From Philonthus cognatus (Eukaryota > Arthropoda > Insecta > Coleoptera > Staphylinidae): a stretch of DNA of 64,000 nucleotides. Under the pieces are notes generated by a model. It saw only the letters and a list, made by a program, of their open reading frames with translations, was not told the origin of the DNA and searched no databases. Shown here piece by piece: positions 21,680 through 32,763 of this stretch. The translations under genes and the position numbers were made by a program. Location of the stretch: assembly GCA_932526585.2 (NCBI GenBank), contig OW052246.1, positions 41,494,501 to 41,558,500 on the forward strand, written 5' to 3'. The number at the start of each line of letters is the position of its first letter. Position 1 is the stretch's first letter.

Positions 21680-23020
21680 TCTTTTTAATAATATCGAAGT
21701 AGGTTTTCAAATTTAACGTTTCTCGTATAGTAACAAGTACATTAAAACGTAAAAATTAAAATATGTAATACGTTTGATGCGTCTAAAGAATTTATTGCGA
21801 TTGCCGTTTAAAGTAACATCCTGAAGTCTAGTGAGTATTGCCAGTAATATTATCTGCAATAACTGTACCTTCAACATTTAAACTATGAATGTTAATAATG
21901 ATAATTCTTTAATTCAATAGTTATTATTCTAATAAAATGTTATACTTGAGTTGTTTATTAATCTAGATATAGATGCTATTATTGCACTTAGTTTAGGTTT
22001 TACTTGGTAAACACTCTCGAATCAAGGGACAAAGAAAAAATCACTCCAATCTGTCATGATTTTTTCATGCCCTTGATTCTCGTATTTTTGCCGTGATAAA
22101 CAAATATTTATGTAATAATTGTATCTATATCCGAGTAAAAAATAACCTCTTGTTTATTAACCTACGAATAATATCAAGTTGGAAACCAGCGACCTGTAAA
22201 ATATCCATATAAAAGTTTTTAATGAAATCGGTCGAATTTTATGTATATAACTATTCTCCTCTCGTCTCGATTCAGTTTTAGAGCGGTGGCAGACAGTGGA
22301 CAAAAAAATTGTTTTAGCGCTCACTATTTATAAATAAAATATTGCTCGAAGTTATGTTTTTTTTTTTTTTTTTTAATAAAAATTGCATCAATCGAACCTG
22401 ATTTCAAAAAACTATATGCCTCAAAGCCAGCTTAGGGATCTCTCTGAATATAATAAGTTAAGTCAAAATTAACGTAAAATTGCGAATATTTAATTTTATG
22501 TTTATAATAGTTTATATTTATTATGTTGTTTTTTTTAAGTTATATATCCATAAAAATCTTTTAGTTTTTATCAATAAATATTCTGGGCGTACTCCTTGAC
22601 ATACAGTTGCTATTTATTTAGTGTTAGAAGTTTAAAATAAAAACAACTACGAGTATTTGAATTGTAATTATTTTTCTAATATAAGGGGTACAATTTAGGG
22701 CAATAAACTGCCAAGGGGTATGCAAGCTATAACATGTTGATAGCCGCTGTCTTACATAATAAAAAAAACTGTGGGGGTTTGTCGGTGATTTCAGCGGTAG
22801 TAGCGTTGAAAATATGTATTTACGATGACTAGAAAGCGTATTACTCCATCTTCGATTAAATGCCGCTAATCATTTCGTTCGTATTCTACGAAGCGTTTTA
22901 TTTTGCGAAATAGGATATTTCATAAAGATGGAAAATTGTGATAAAAGAAAATAAATTAAATTTGAGTCCAACTGTTCAATGACGAATCGCATAGAATTGC
23001 AACACTATGTATTTTTGCGA
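21680..23020. other. No gene; small inverted repeat at 22017-22084
   Basis: CGAATCAAGGG and CCCTTGATTCTCG are inverted about 45 bases apart. A T-tract lies at about 22357-22373. GGGGTATGCAAGC near 22715 vaguely resembles a hAT-type end with no partner. Otherwise nothing. Confidence 0.45.
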
Positions 23021-23231
23021 TATAATAAATTCACGTCGACTGATTGGCGACATCTGTGAGTCTGGTGGTGAATTAACATTTTCAGAATTAATTTCATGTC
23101 GACTGACTGGCGACATCTGACATCAGAATTCATTTTATCTCGACTGACTAGAAATATCTGTGAGTCCGGGGGTGAATTAACATTTTCAGAATTCATTTCA
23201 TGTCGACTGACTGGCGACATCTGACATCAGA
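23021..23231. repeat. Composite minisatellite, left part
   Basis: Two alternating subunits, about 41 bp (TGTCGACTGACTGGCGACAT) and about 63 bp (GAGTCCGGGGGTGAATTAAC), form a unit of about 105 bp. The array continues at 24273-24450 after a LINE insertion. Confidence 0.9.
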
Positions 23232-24272
23232 TCAATGTTTATTGTATGCTGATGACCTCAAACTATTTAAAATAGTAAATACTATCGACGATTGCGCCTT
23301 GATACAGGAAGATTTGGGTCGTATCAACGAGTGGTGTTTTTCAAATAAGTTACTTTTAAATACCGCTAAATGTTATTCAATGTCCACTACAAGACGCCAA
23401 ACCCAAGTCAACTTTACCTACACCATCGGATCATCCAATCTCACAAAGATTAATTCAATCAAGGATTTAGGTATTACCTTCGATTCTAAACTCTCCTTTG
23501 CCACACACATTCAAAATATTTCTAACAAAGCTCTACGAATGTGGGGTTTTGTGAGGCAGTTTGGAAGAAACTTAAGCATTGAATGTATGTACACCTTATA
23601 CTGTTCGCTCGTACGATGTCATTTGGAATTCGGAACCTGTATCTGGACACCATCAACTTCTTTGCATATCAATTTGGTAGAATCAGTTCAAAAGAAATTC
23701 CTTCGTTTCATGGAATACAAGAAAGGATATCAACATGTCCCTGGTGACTACGAGATCATCTTGAACGAACTAAACCTTTCAACACTTCATGATCGCCGGA
23801 TAACATCTGACTTATGTACACTACTAACGATAATTAATGGATCTTTGGAATCACCTTTCCTCTTGGAGCAAATAAATTTGTTGGTCCCATGCAGGACAAC
23901 AAGATCAAAACAATTATTTTATCTTGAGTCTCACAGGACAGTTTCCGGATCTCACAATTCGATGACTCGCTTAATGGCTCTTGCGAATGAATATTGTGCC
24001 CATCCATGGTTTGACCTTTTCAACACAACTCTATCTAATTTAAAGTTTAGGCTAAAACGTCATTTCTAGTTTGTGCAATTTTTGTTATTTCTATGATTTA
24101 TGTTATTCAATTTATGTTATTTCTATAATTACTATATATACACGCACAATTACGTCGATTAGCTGTTATATTTGATTTTTATATATTTTTTTTTATTAAT
24201 TATATTACGTTGTAATTTTATGTACAAATGGTGTTTACCGTAAATAAAATTTACTTTACTTTACTTAACTTT
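23232..24272 (+). pseudogene. 5'-truncated LINE, reverse transcriptase C-terminal half
   Basis: An open frame runs to 24069. It begins essentially at the catalytic box (CLLYADDLKLFK; YADD at 23245-23256), followed by the thumb (LGRINEWCFSNKLLLNTAKC), LGITFDSKLSF, and LVRCHLEFGTCIWTPS with a QKKFLRF motif. This is typical of the C-terminal third of non-LTR ORF2 proteins of arthropods (CR1/Jockey-like; exact clade unknown). The 3' UTR ends in ATTTACTTTACTTTACTTAA. ACATCAGA at 23224-23231 and 24273-24280 is the target duplication. The minisatellite reads in frame into the RT by chance, which extends the apparent frame to 23200. It has few lesions but lacks the endonuclease and most RT motifs, so it is dead on arrival. 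Confidence 0.92.
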
Positions 24273-24450
24273 ACATCAGAATTCATTTTATCTCGACTGA
24301 CTAGAAATATCTGTGAGTCCGGGGGTGAATTAACATTTTCAGAATTCATTTCATGTCGACTGACTGGCGACATCTGACATCAGAATTCATTTTATCTCGA
24401 CTGACTGGAAATATCTGTGAGTCCGCCGGTGGATTAACATTTTCAGATTT
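24273..24450. repeat. Composite minisatellite, right part
   Basis: Continuation of the array interrupted by the LINE, with the same two subunits. The last unit is diverged (GAGTCCGCCGGTGGATTAAC). Confidence 0.9.
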
Positions 24451-24529
24451 CAAGAAAAAACCAGAGCCATGTTATAGTTCGTTTGTACTACACTTGTTCG
24501 TTTGTTCGATTTGTAGTATACTATTAATT

Positions 24530-24569
24530 ATTGTAGTAATTCAACGAAGAAAGGAATTACTACAATAAT
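24530..24569. repeat. Small palindrome at the Sola-like insertion site
   Basis: ATTGTAGTAATTC and GAATTACTACAAT are inverted around ten bases, directly beside the left end of the next element. Confidence 0.8.
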
Positions 24570-24570
24570 T

Positions 24571-26986
24571 GAGGCGTTGAAAAGGAAAGTGGTGTAAGTC
24601 ACTTTTTCTGAGAGAACGGACTGATTATAGTTTCCGCATGTTGACATTTAGAATATAGTTACTAATACACAATTTGTATAAATCGACTATTGTGTCACAG
24701 ATGTCACTCAAAACATTAGGTCGATAACGTAGTTTACACCATATTTAGAGGAAAAATGGTGCAAGTCAGACTTACACCCCTTTACTTTACAACTATTCGA
24801 CTATACTTAACTCTTACACAAAAAGTGAATTGAAATGAGTGAATCTAGTGAATCGGAGCTTTATCAAGAATCGAAATCAGAATTTAAACTGTCGATAAAT
24901 AATAATAATGAAAGCACAACAGGTATTTAGACGTATGTTCATTAACCTTCACTACTTAACCCAACTTGTTTCTTAAGATACAGAACCAGAAGGTTTAGAG
25001 AATATTTCCAATCAAAAGAAAAAAAGGAAGACACCTGAACAGCACCTTGAAAATTTACGCAAAAGAAATCGCAATTTAGGACTTCCGTATACCAGTAAAA
25101 AAGAAAAAAAATGTTGATGGAAAACATTTTATCAACTTGAACTGCAATTGCCGATTTAAATGTTTTGATAACATTACCCTTGATGATAGGATAAACGTAT
25201 TTAATGCTTTCTGGAAAATAGGGAGTTTCTCTGGCCAAAACGCCTATCTCTGTGGTCTAGTAAAAAAAAATTACATTAAACAAAAACGACCAAGAAATAA
25301 TTCTAGACAAGGCAAAAGCTGTAGTAACACCTATTTTATTCATATAGAATCACAGTTAAAGTCTGTTAAAGTGTGCAAATCATACTTTCTCAAGACATTC
25401 CAAACCTCACATGGTCGCATGACGAGAGCCTTGCAAAGGCAAATAGGACTCCCGATAGAATGAGATAATCAGTGCGTGATCATATCAGCGAATTTCCTGC
25501 ATATCAATCACACTATATTAGAACACACAATATGAATAGAAGATATCTTTCCTCAGAATTAAATATTCGCTTTATGTATATTCTTTTTGTTGAAAAATGT
25601 GATGAACGGAATGATCCAAAAGTAAGCTAAGCCATTTACAGAAATGTCTTTCACAAGGATTTCAATCTGCACTTTCATACACCTAGCAAAGACACATGTA
25701 CAAAATGTCATACGCTGAAGATTAAGATTGATATAGAAATGGACGCCAAAAAGAAGAAGACATATGAAACCGAAAAACGATTGCATTTATGTAAAGCAGG
25801 AAAAGCTCGCTGTTCGATGAAGGAAGACCAAACAAAAAGTATTTTAAACGCAGGAAAAATATACGCATTTAGTTTTGATTTAGAGAAAGCATTACCCTTT
25901 CCAATTTTGTCTTATTCTGTTGCATACTACAAAAGAAATATGTATGTTTATAATCTTGGTTGTCATAATCTTGGAAATGAATTTGGTTACATGTATACTT
26001 GAAATGAAACCATAGCATTCCGAGGCTCACAAGAAGTTTCTTCTTGCATAAAAAACATATTTCAAGTTATGCTTCTAACTGTGAACATTTTATAACTTAC
26101 AGTGATGCGTGTACTGGCCAAAATCGCAATATAAAAATGAGCTTAATGTGGTTACAGATGGTGGCAGAATTAAAACATGTTAAAACTATTGACCACAAGT
26201 TTCTAGTATCAGGACATTCCTATCTTCCTAATGATAGGGATTTTGGTGGAATAGAAACTTACGCGCAAAACTGTTTATATGGCAGATGACTGGTATAGAA
26301 TCATACTAAAATCAAAGACAAAAAAACCCTTCAGCTTTTATAAAATACAAGTAGCTGATTTCTTTTCGACAAAAAAAAACTGGAAGAAACAATTTCAAAG
26401 CGCAAGAAAAACGAAAGGATCTAACCAGTCAACTGGCTTAAAATTCAATGGCTAAGATTCGAAAAGGATAGTTCATACAAGATATTATATAAGAAGACTT
26501 TGAAGTGAATTTGATTGCATCAATATACTTCCTACAAAAAAAGGGCGACCTGCAGCGTTTGAAAACATTAAACTTGATCATCTGTATGCCGATTCCCTTC
26601 CTGTATCGACCATGAAGAAGCAATTTATACCTCCCATACATCATAATTTCTTTCAAAGTTTAAACACTACACAAAATAATGTTGAAGATGTCGGACCCCT
26701 ACTGCACCACAGTGATGAATATTTTGCGCGATTCGATTTTATAGCAACGCGGTAATTTGTAAAATGGTGTAAGTCAATCTTACACAAAAGTACAAAATGT
26801 TCTAAACATTTATATTTCAACGTCTAGTATTCATTATACATTAATAAGTTAAATCATGTTATCCCTTATAGCGAGCAATGGTTACAAAACAACTAAACCA
26901 CATTTTTTAATGTTCCCTGAACTTTAGACTCATTTATATTAGTTCGCTAAATAGTTGACTTACACCACCTTTCTTTTCAACGCCTC
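24571..26986 (+). mobile_element. Sola-like DNA transposon, 2.4 kb
   Basis: The inverted ends are GAGGCGTTGAAAAGGAAAGT and its near-inverse, continuing into GGTGTAAGTCA. AATT flanks both sides (24567-24570 and 26987-26990), a 4-bp TSD as known for Sola elements. GTGTAAGTCA-type motifs recur inside both subterminal regions (for example 24755-24775 and 26765-26780). It contains one split transposase gene. Confidence 0.8.
24835..26755 (+). pseudogene. Sola-like transposase with a 55-bp intron
   Basis: I recognise this as a protein family very common, and often left uncharacterised, in arthropod genomes. Assignment to Sola rests on the 4-bp TSD and general form. Exon 1 starts at ATG 24835 (MSESSESELYQESK); removing 24923-24977 (GTATTT to CTTAAG) joins it to TEPEGLENISNQKKKR. 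Blocks in order: NCNCRFKCF, NAYLCGLVKK, RDHISEFPAYQSHYIRTHN, a zinc-ligand-like DTCTKCHTL, FSFDLEKALPFP (probable first catalytic Asp), YYKRNMYVYNLG, YSDACTGQNRN (probable second Asp) and GHSYLPNDRDFG. Lesions include an A-tract indel near 25105, a TAA near 25630, frameshifts around 26000 and 26290, and stops near 26450. The C-terminal GRPAAFENI block ends at the TAA at 26753-26755. Confidence 0.82.
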
Positions 26987-27039
26987 AATTAATAGAAAAC
27001 ACTTTACGTAACTAAAAGAAGAATTTTGTAGTATACTAA

Positions 27040-27930
27040 GTTGAACTGAGATCAAGTTTGAATTTGGGAAATGCAGATGTTTAGTTCATGTTACTAACAG
27101 ATTCACACTTTGTTCGTTTGTACTACACTTAGGGCTTGTTGCGTCAGATCAACGTATCTTCAATTCTGAACTCCAATTCAAAGTGACATTAGAACGATAA
27201 GAACTGTCATCTTAAACTCAAGTTCAGCTTGAACTCGAGTTCAACGTTTCTGGTGCAACCGGGCCTACGTTGAACTAAGTTTAAGTTTGGATTTGAGAAT
27301 TGCGGACGTTCAGTTCATGTTAAGAACAGATTCAGTGTGAAAAGTGCTCCATTAGTTTATGTAACTAACAGACGTACCGTAGAAAATTAAGAGAGATAGA
27401 ATAAAATTTAAGCAGATCGCGCTACTTTCTGTAAAGGATAGATGCAATTGAAAATTGGGTTGCATAAGTTTAGCGTTACCTAAACTGGATTGCAGAATAA
27501 AATTGGTCACTTTGCTTCGCTACGCGACCATTTTAAGTTATAAGGCTTTTATGAACTCGAAATATTAACTTCATGCTTAACCAAGGAGTGAAAAACACTC
27601 TTTAGAAAATAATTGCAGATGTTCAGTTCTTGTTACGAACAGATTCAGTGTAAAAAGTGCTCCACTAGTTCATATAACGAACAGACTTACCGAGAAAAAT
27701 TAAGAGAGATAAAATAAAATTAAAGCAGATGGCGCTACTTTCTATAAAGGATAAATGCAATTGCAAATTGGGCTGAATAAGTTTAGCGTTACCTAAACTG
27801 GATTGCAGGATAAAATTGGTCGCTCCACTTCGCTACCCGACCAAACCAAGTTATAAGGCTTTTCTGAACTCGAAATATTTACTTCATGCTTAAAAAAAAA
27901 AATTCACTCCTTGGAAAAACCCTCTTTAGA
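27040..27930. repeat. Tandem repeat of 230-310 bp carrying half hairpins
   Basis: Units share AGTTCATGTTA-GAACAGATTC at about 27075, 27314 and 27622, followed in the last two by AAAGTGCTCC, GGCGCTACTTTCT and TAGCGTTACCTAAACTGG. The last two end in a right-half H hairpin (TAAAATTGGTC, CTTCGCTAC, then GAACTCGAAATATT, CTTCATGCTTAA). The left hairpin arms are gone. The first unit is truncated beside the Sola-like element. Confidence 0.82.
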
Positions 27931-28624
27931 AACATTTTTACTAATTCACTTCTTGTTACTGCAATAAATATTTTGGATACAACTGCTGCATGTATAAACA
28001 AAGTCAGACATAAAATATATGCAGATCAACCTTTAAAAAAAATAATAAAAATTAAATCTAGGTCAGCGACTGTTATTGCCAAATTCGAGTGCAGTGAAAG
28101 TATCCAGAAAATATAAATAAATATAAATAATAACAGCGAGCAAATAATAAAAAGAAAACAATTTCGTAAACTTACGTTTCACAACACGTGGCCATCAATC
28201 GGAAAAAATTATTAATAATACAATACAAGAACATCCACTGTAAACATTTGTACAGATGTTAGAGTAAGGTGAAACAGGTGCAATGCATGAGAGGTCTATT
28301 CTCGTATCGGGGAACTAGAACGTGTTTCGTAACACATTTATTCAGCAAACTCAATTTTCTTCTTCCGTGACACTTCCGCAAAATTTCACTGCGGTTTATT
28401 TGTATTTTTGATGTGTTTACTAAAATTTCATTCGCGTTATGAAATAATCGAGTGTTTGCTTGAAACAGATGTTGAAATGTATTCAAGAAAATTTCATTTA
28501 TTATTATATCAATGATGATTATTGGTGGTCTTAATTCTATTAATATTGTGTGAAATTAAGAATATTTATAACAATATTAGTAAATAATTATTATTCTGTA
28601 AATCTTTAATTCGTTGTTTTATTA
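27931..28624. other. No recognisable gene
   Basis: Two short open frames (27886-28116 plus, 28259-28486 minus) show no similarity that I can name. AT-rich. Confidence 0.5.
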
Positions 28625-29095
28625 AGAGTTCAATTTATAGCTTTAAACGAGTGTTTTCCACTCCCAGGTTAAGCATGAAGTAAAATTTCGAGTTTAGAAA
28701 AGCCCCGTGAAAATTTGTCGAGGGTCGCGCAGCGACCCGAGACAAATTTTCTGGGCTTTTCTAAACTCGAAATTTTACTTCATGCGCCACGCGTATAAAA
28801 CAATCAAATATTGTGAAGTTCGCAATATGGTGCTTTAGCAGTATTCCAGAGATGTATATTTTGAACTTCACTTAAGACCAGTGATTTATACGCGTGGCGC
28901 ATGAAGTAAAATTTCGAGTTTAGAAAAGCCCAGAAAATTTGTCTCGGGTCGCTGCGCGACCCTCGACAAATTTTCACGGGGCTTTTATAAACTCGTAATT
29001 TTCCTTCATGCTTAGTATGGGAGTGGAAAACACTCGTTTAAAGTTTCAAATTGAACTTAAGTGAAAAGTCAACGAATGTATATTCAGAAATTTCT
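28625..29095. mobile_element. H-family MITE, two modules
   Basis: Two full modules with cores GGGTCGCGCAGCGACCC and its inverse. The central spacer contains TATTGTGAAGTTCGCAATAT. Outer arms extend from GAGTTCAATTTATAGC to TCAAATTGAACTTAAG. The extreme family termini are not clear on either side. Confidence 0.88.
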
Positions 29096-29328
29096 TTAGG
29101 CTATTCACAAAAGATTCAATTTTTATTATATGATAACTTTTATTGGCTAAATATACCCAAATTTGATGAATTTATTAGAAATACAATTATTTTGAAAAAT
29201 ATACGATACGTAATTATAAAATAAATATAAGGAAAACAAAATTGTTTCTATTACGTTTATATTTTGTACATAAACATACAAATTACTGTTTCAAAAAATA
29301 TCTTTCTCTAAAATTATAGGGTAAATAC

Positions 29329-29594
29329 AAGTTTTATTATCTAATTTGTTAACGTTATCATAAACTAGGTGCTATTAATCTACATTTAAACAGTTTTAAA
29401 CTTAACAAATAAATACAATATTTTTTAATTGTCGACTGGTCATTTACAGGGAAAGGGAGGGGTCTCCTCTAAATGACCAGTCGACAATTAAAAAATATTG
29501 TATTTATTTGTTAAGTTTAAGACTGTTTAAATGTAGATTAATAGCAACTAGTTTATGATATCGTTTACAAATTAGAGAATAAAACTTGTATTTT
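29329..29594. mobile_element. 265-bp palindromic MITE
   Basis: Arms of about 120 bp (GTCGACTGGTCATTTA next to the loop) surround about 20 bases (AGGGAAAGGGAGGGGTCTCC). Divergence between arms is low. No coding capacity. Confidence 0.92.
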
Positions 29595-29616
29595 TATACA
29601 CTACGTTTTGTTCTAG

Positions 29617-30015
29617 TATGCCCATAGGGATTTTCATGGAAAAATGTGGATCCCATGTTAACCTATGTTGTCGTACAAATTTGAAACATATTTTTGGTTT
29701 TATTGATAAATCAACATTTTTTTCTACAAAATATACAATGCTAGAAGGACATAAACATGTAAGATTTCCTTATTTTCGCTTTCAAAGTTGAAATTAATAA
29801 TACAAATAATTAAGCCAAACAATCAACTTGGCGAAAATGTCATAACGTAAGTATTTGTTTCGCTAAACTTGAAAGCTAGTATAACAAATTCTAACATGTT
29901 TATGTTCTTCCAACAATGAACATTTTGTAGAAGAATGTTTGATTTATTAATATAAACAAAAAATTGTTTGAAATTAGGACGACAATTTTTACGATGTAAA
30001 TCCCCATGGCCACAC
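29617..30015. mobile_element. 400-bp MITE with long diverged arms
   Basis: The arms share CCCATAGGGATTTTCATGG (left) against CCATGGGGATTTACATCG (right, inverse), TAAACATGTAAGA and TTGATAAATCAACATT-type blocks. It is more diverged than its neighbour at 29329. Confidence 0.75.
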
Positions 30016-30067
30016 TTGAATAAAACGCACGGTATAATAAATACATTTTTAAAACATCTTTTATTTA

Positions 30068-30185
30068 AATTTGAAGTTTAGAGAAGCCTGAAAATTAGGA
30101 TTTGGAGTGACCAATTCAAATTTTCAGGCTTTTCTCGTAATTTTCTTTCATGCTTAATCAAGGTGTGAAAACCTTCGTTAGATAG
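30068..30185. repeat. Decayed H-family hairpin
   Basis: GAAGTTTAGAGAAGCCTGAA and its partner AGGCTTTTCTCG survive around a core with GGATTTGG. It ends in TTTCATGCTTAATCAAGG. Confidence 0.75.
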
Positions 30186-30254
30186 TTTAAATTAGACGTT
30201 TTAATAAAATCAACGCAAAATAAACATTCCTTGACTTAGCAACTTTCTTTTATA

Positions 30255-30327
30255 ATTAATTTCATGAAATGTATTCAATGATATAATATATAATGTTTAT
30301 ATCATTGAATACATTATGAAATTAATT
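30255..30327. repeat. Short palindrome
   Basis: ATTAATTTCATGAAATGTAT then TCAATGATATA and their near-inverse, around a short AT-rich loop. Confidence 0.85.
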
Positions 30328-30480
30328 ACAAAAATTTTACTTTAAAAAAATTGCAAAGTTCTAAGTCTCTTTTAAGGAAAATTCAGAACACAACTTTAAT
30401 TGAAGATAATCTCGTATAATTAAATAATGAGACAAACTTAGTCAAAACCATCACTACGATTATTCCAGCATTCCAACATA

Positions 30481-30765
30481 CAGGGAATTTTTCTTTTAAG
30501 TAAACAAATGCATAAACTGTAAATTTTTCGATATCCGTTGTTTTGTAAAAGAGTTCAATTTGAAGCTTGGAACGAGTGTTTTCCACTCCCAGACTAAGCA
30601 TGAAGTAAAATTTCGAGTTTAGAAAAGCCCCGTGAAAATTTGTCGAGGGTCGCGCAGCGACCCGAGACAAATTTTTTGGGCTTTTCTAAACTCGAAATTT
30701 TACTTCATGCGCCACGCGTATAAAACACTGATTTCAAGTGAGCTTTAAATATACATAAACTTTTT
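30481..30765. mobile_element. H-family MITE, one module, right end lost
   Basis: TA (30479-30480) is followed by the family terminus CAGGGAATTTTTCTTTTAAG, the subterminal arm, CCACTCCCAGACTAAGCATG and one module with the core GGGTCGCGCAGCGACCC. It continues to ACGCGTATAAAACACTG and then stops. The 95-codon minus-strand frame over it is a by-product of the repeat. Confidence 0.88.
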
Positions 30766-30894
30766 ATTAGTAAATGTTCCCTCTCCCAAAATTGCCCTCT
30801 GCCTCATATCCTCCCTCAATATAATTAATTAACACAAACCAGAAAATCGAAAACTCGGTGCACTCTTCCAATTAAATGATAATCAACAAAATCC

Positions 30895-31135
30895 TTTTCC
30901 ATAATCGAGATTCATCACTTCACTCATTTAGTTGCAATAAATTTCCATACTTAAACTTTATCACTTTATTTGATTTAATTGTAACTATTTTCCTTAATCC
31001 AGTTTCATTACTTAATTGATTTATTTGTATTTATTTTCTTTAATCCAGTTTCAACACTTTATTGATTAATTTTTAATTATTTTCCATAATCACCTTCCTT
31101 CATCACTTAATTGCTTTAATTGATAATTTAACACG
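30895..31135. repeat. Degenerate tandem repeat, about 60-65 bp
   Basis: Four to five loose copies of TTTCCTTAATCCAGTTTCA, TTACTTAATTGATTT and related motifs. Confidence 0.6.
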
Positions 31136-31301
31136 TTAGCTGTGGTTCAATCAATTACGATTCACACTAAATGGTAAACAACACGTGTGTGAGAGTCAAC
31201 ATATTAAAATAGGCAAGGGAAAGTTATCAACAAATTAAGTGAAACCATCCCAACTCAGTTTTTTTAACAATAAAACATTTTTAACTTTGTATAACACTTA
31301 A

Positions 31302-31448
31302 AAAATACTGTTATTATATACTTCACTTTTTATTTGTATCGTTAGATGTACATTTCGAGACACAAGGTGCTCATTTTCAATGATAAACTAAATGTTCACC
31401 TAACGATACAAATAAATAGTGAAGTAAGGAATAACAGTCTTTTTTATG
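31302..31448. mobile_element. MITE of the CTTCACTTTTTATTTGTATC family, copy 1
   Basis: Arms: TTCACTTTTTATTTGTATCG and the inverse, bounded by ACTGTTATT and AATAACAGT. The loop contains ATTTCGAGACACAAGGTGCT. The better-preserved copy is at 37157-37308. CACTTCACGTAAACTC follows both copies on the right. Confidence 0.85.
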
Positions 31449-31927
31449 AGTAATAATCACTTCACGTAAACTCAAAAACATAGAGTTATTGTACAACACT
31501 TTTTTTTTTTAGCTGGGCATTATCAAACATGTAGGGATAATGGCAAGCTGTACGGTACGTAAGTGTTGTTTGTCGTTACGCTTTTTTTACATATTTTAGA
31601 TTTCCTGTATTTGTCGATGAAGACGCGATTTAGTCAATTTGGGTCCAATCACAGAGATTCAATGTTTACAGTTTTACTTGGTATTTAATTTGATACTTAA
31701 TAATTAAATTTACAAATTGAAACAGACTTAGATTTAAGATTTAGAGTTCGAAGATTCAGAGTTTAAGATTTAATATAGAGATTTAGAATTGACTTTTATT
31801 ATTTGTACTAGGAGATAATAAATATATACAGATTTATTCATAAACACATTAAATATAAAGTTGTGGAAACAGCAGTCACGCAAAATAAAAAAGTGTTATA
31901 CAAACAAAGTTAAAAGTATAAATATGT

Positions 31928-32105
31928 AAGTAGTCAAATTCCTTTATCTTCACTGTTTTATTTTATTTCTAAATGCACATTTCAGGCATGATGTGCCCTT
32001 TTTTATCGTTTAACGTTAAACTATTAAAAAAAGGGCGCATCGTGCCTGAAATGTACATTTGGAAATAAAATAAAACAGTGTAGATTAAGGAATTTAACTA
32101 CTTAC
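31928..32105. mobile_element. Related MITE, palindromic
   Basis: GTAGTCAAATTCCTTTATCT and ATTTATTTCTAAATGCACAT-type arms are inverted around TTATCGTTTAACGTTAAAC. GGCATGATGTGCCC lies in the arms. It is followed by ACACTTCACGTAACTCCAAC. Half copies of this group appear at about 32440-32500 and 61105-61140. Confidence 0.85.
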
Positions 32106-32203
32106 ATATCTATAACTAACACTTCACGTAACTCCAACAAGAAAATCATTGAAAGTTAAAAATGTTTTATTGTTAAATTAGCATGTATAACAAAGTAGAA
32201 AAA

Positions 32204-32752
32204 AGACCCTATCAAAACATCCACACTGTTTTTGCTGCCCATTATGCTGGAAAAAGTACCTTTTTTTTATATAATTTTGATAATTTGTTATAAATAAAAA
32301 AATAAAGTATGTACTAATACATATATGTACCTACTAACTTTTAGAATTTCAAATATCATTAATATTATATCAAAATAATGAACTTAATGTTATGCAAACT
32401 GTAAATTATTTCACCTAATTAAAACATACTTATATTCCTTTCTTCACTTTTATTTTTCGATGCTTGATGTACATTTCAGGTACTATGTACCCATTATCAA
32501 ATAACTAAATTAATGTAAATTATTTATTTAAAACCAATCGTGATGATTTTGTTTACAAAGCCCAATATGCTAAAACGTACAATCTATTAAATTACAATCA
32601 TTTATTTAAAACCAATCGTGATGATTTTATTTACAAAACCCACTATGCTAAAACGTAAAATCTATTTAATTACAAGAACTATCTGGTCTTTAAAATTTCA
32701 TTTTTGAGCATTTTTCAGAGAGAGCCTGTGGTAGTTTTGATAGGGTCCTGTA
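32204..32752. mobile_element. Candidate 550-bp TIR element
   Basis: GACCCTATCAAAAC at the left is matched by GTTTTGATAGGGTC at the right. No TSD is clear. The interior is AT-rich and contains a two-copy repeat of about 80 bp (32521-32680; AACCAATCGTGATGATTTT) and a half MITE. Confidence 0.6.
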
Positions 32753-32763
32753 GAAGCCTTCAC

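Noticed and set aside
27886..28116. 76-codon plus-strand frame after the hairpin repeat
   Set aside because: It starts within the hairpin remnant (CTTCATGCTTAAAAA) and shows no recognisable domain.
28259..28486. 75-codon minus-strand frame with mixed composition
   Set aside because: The protein looks slightly more gene-like than most, but no motif, splice context or similarity can be named. Transcript data would be needed.
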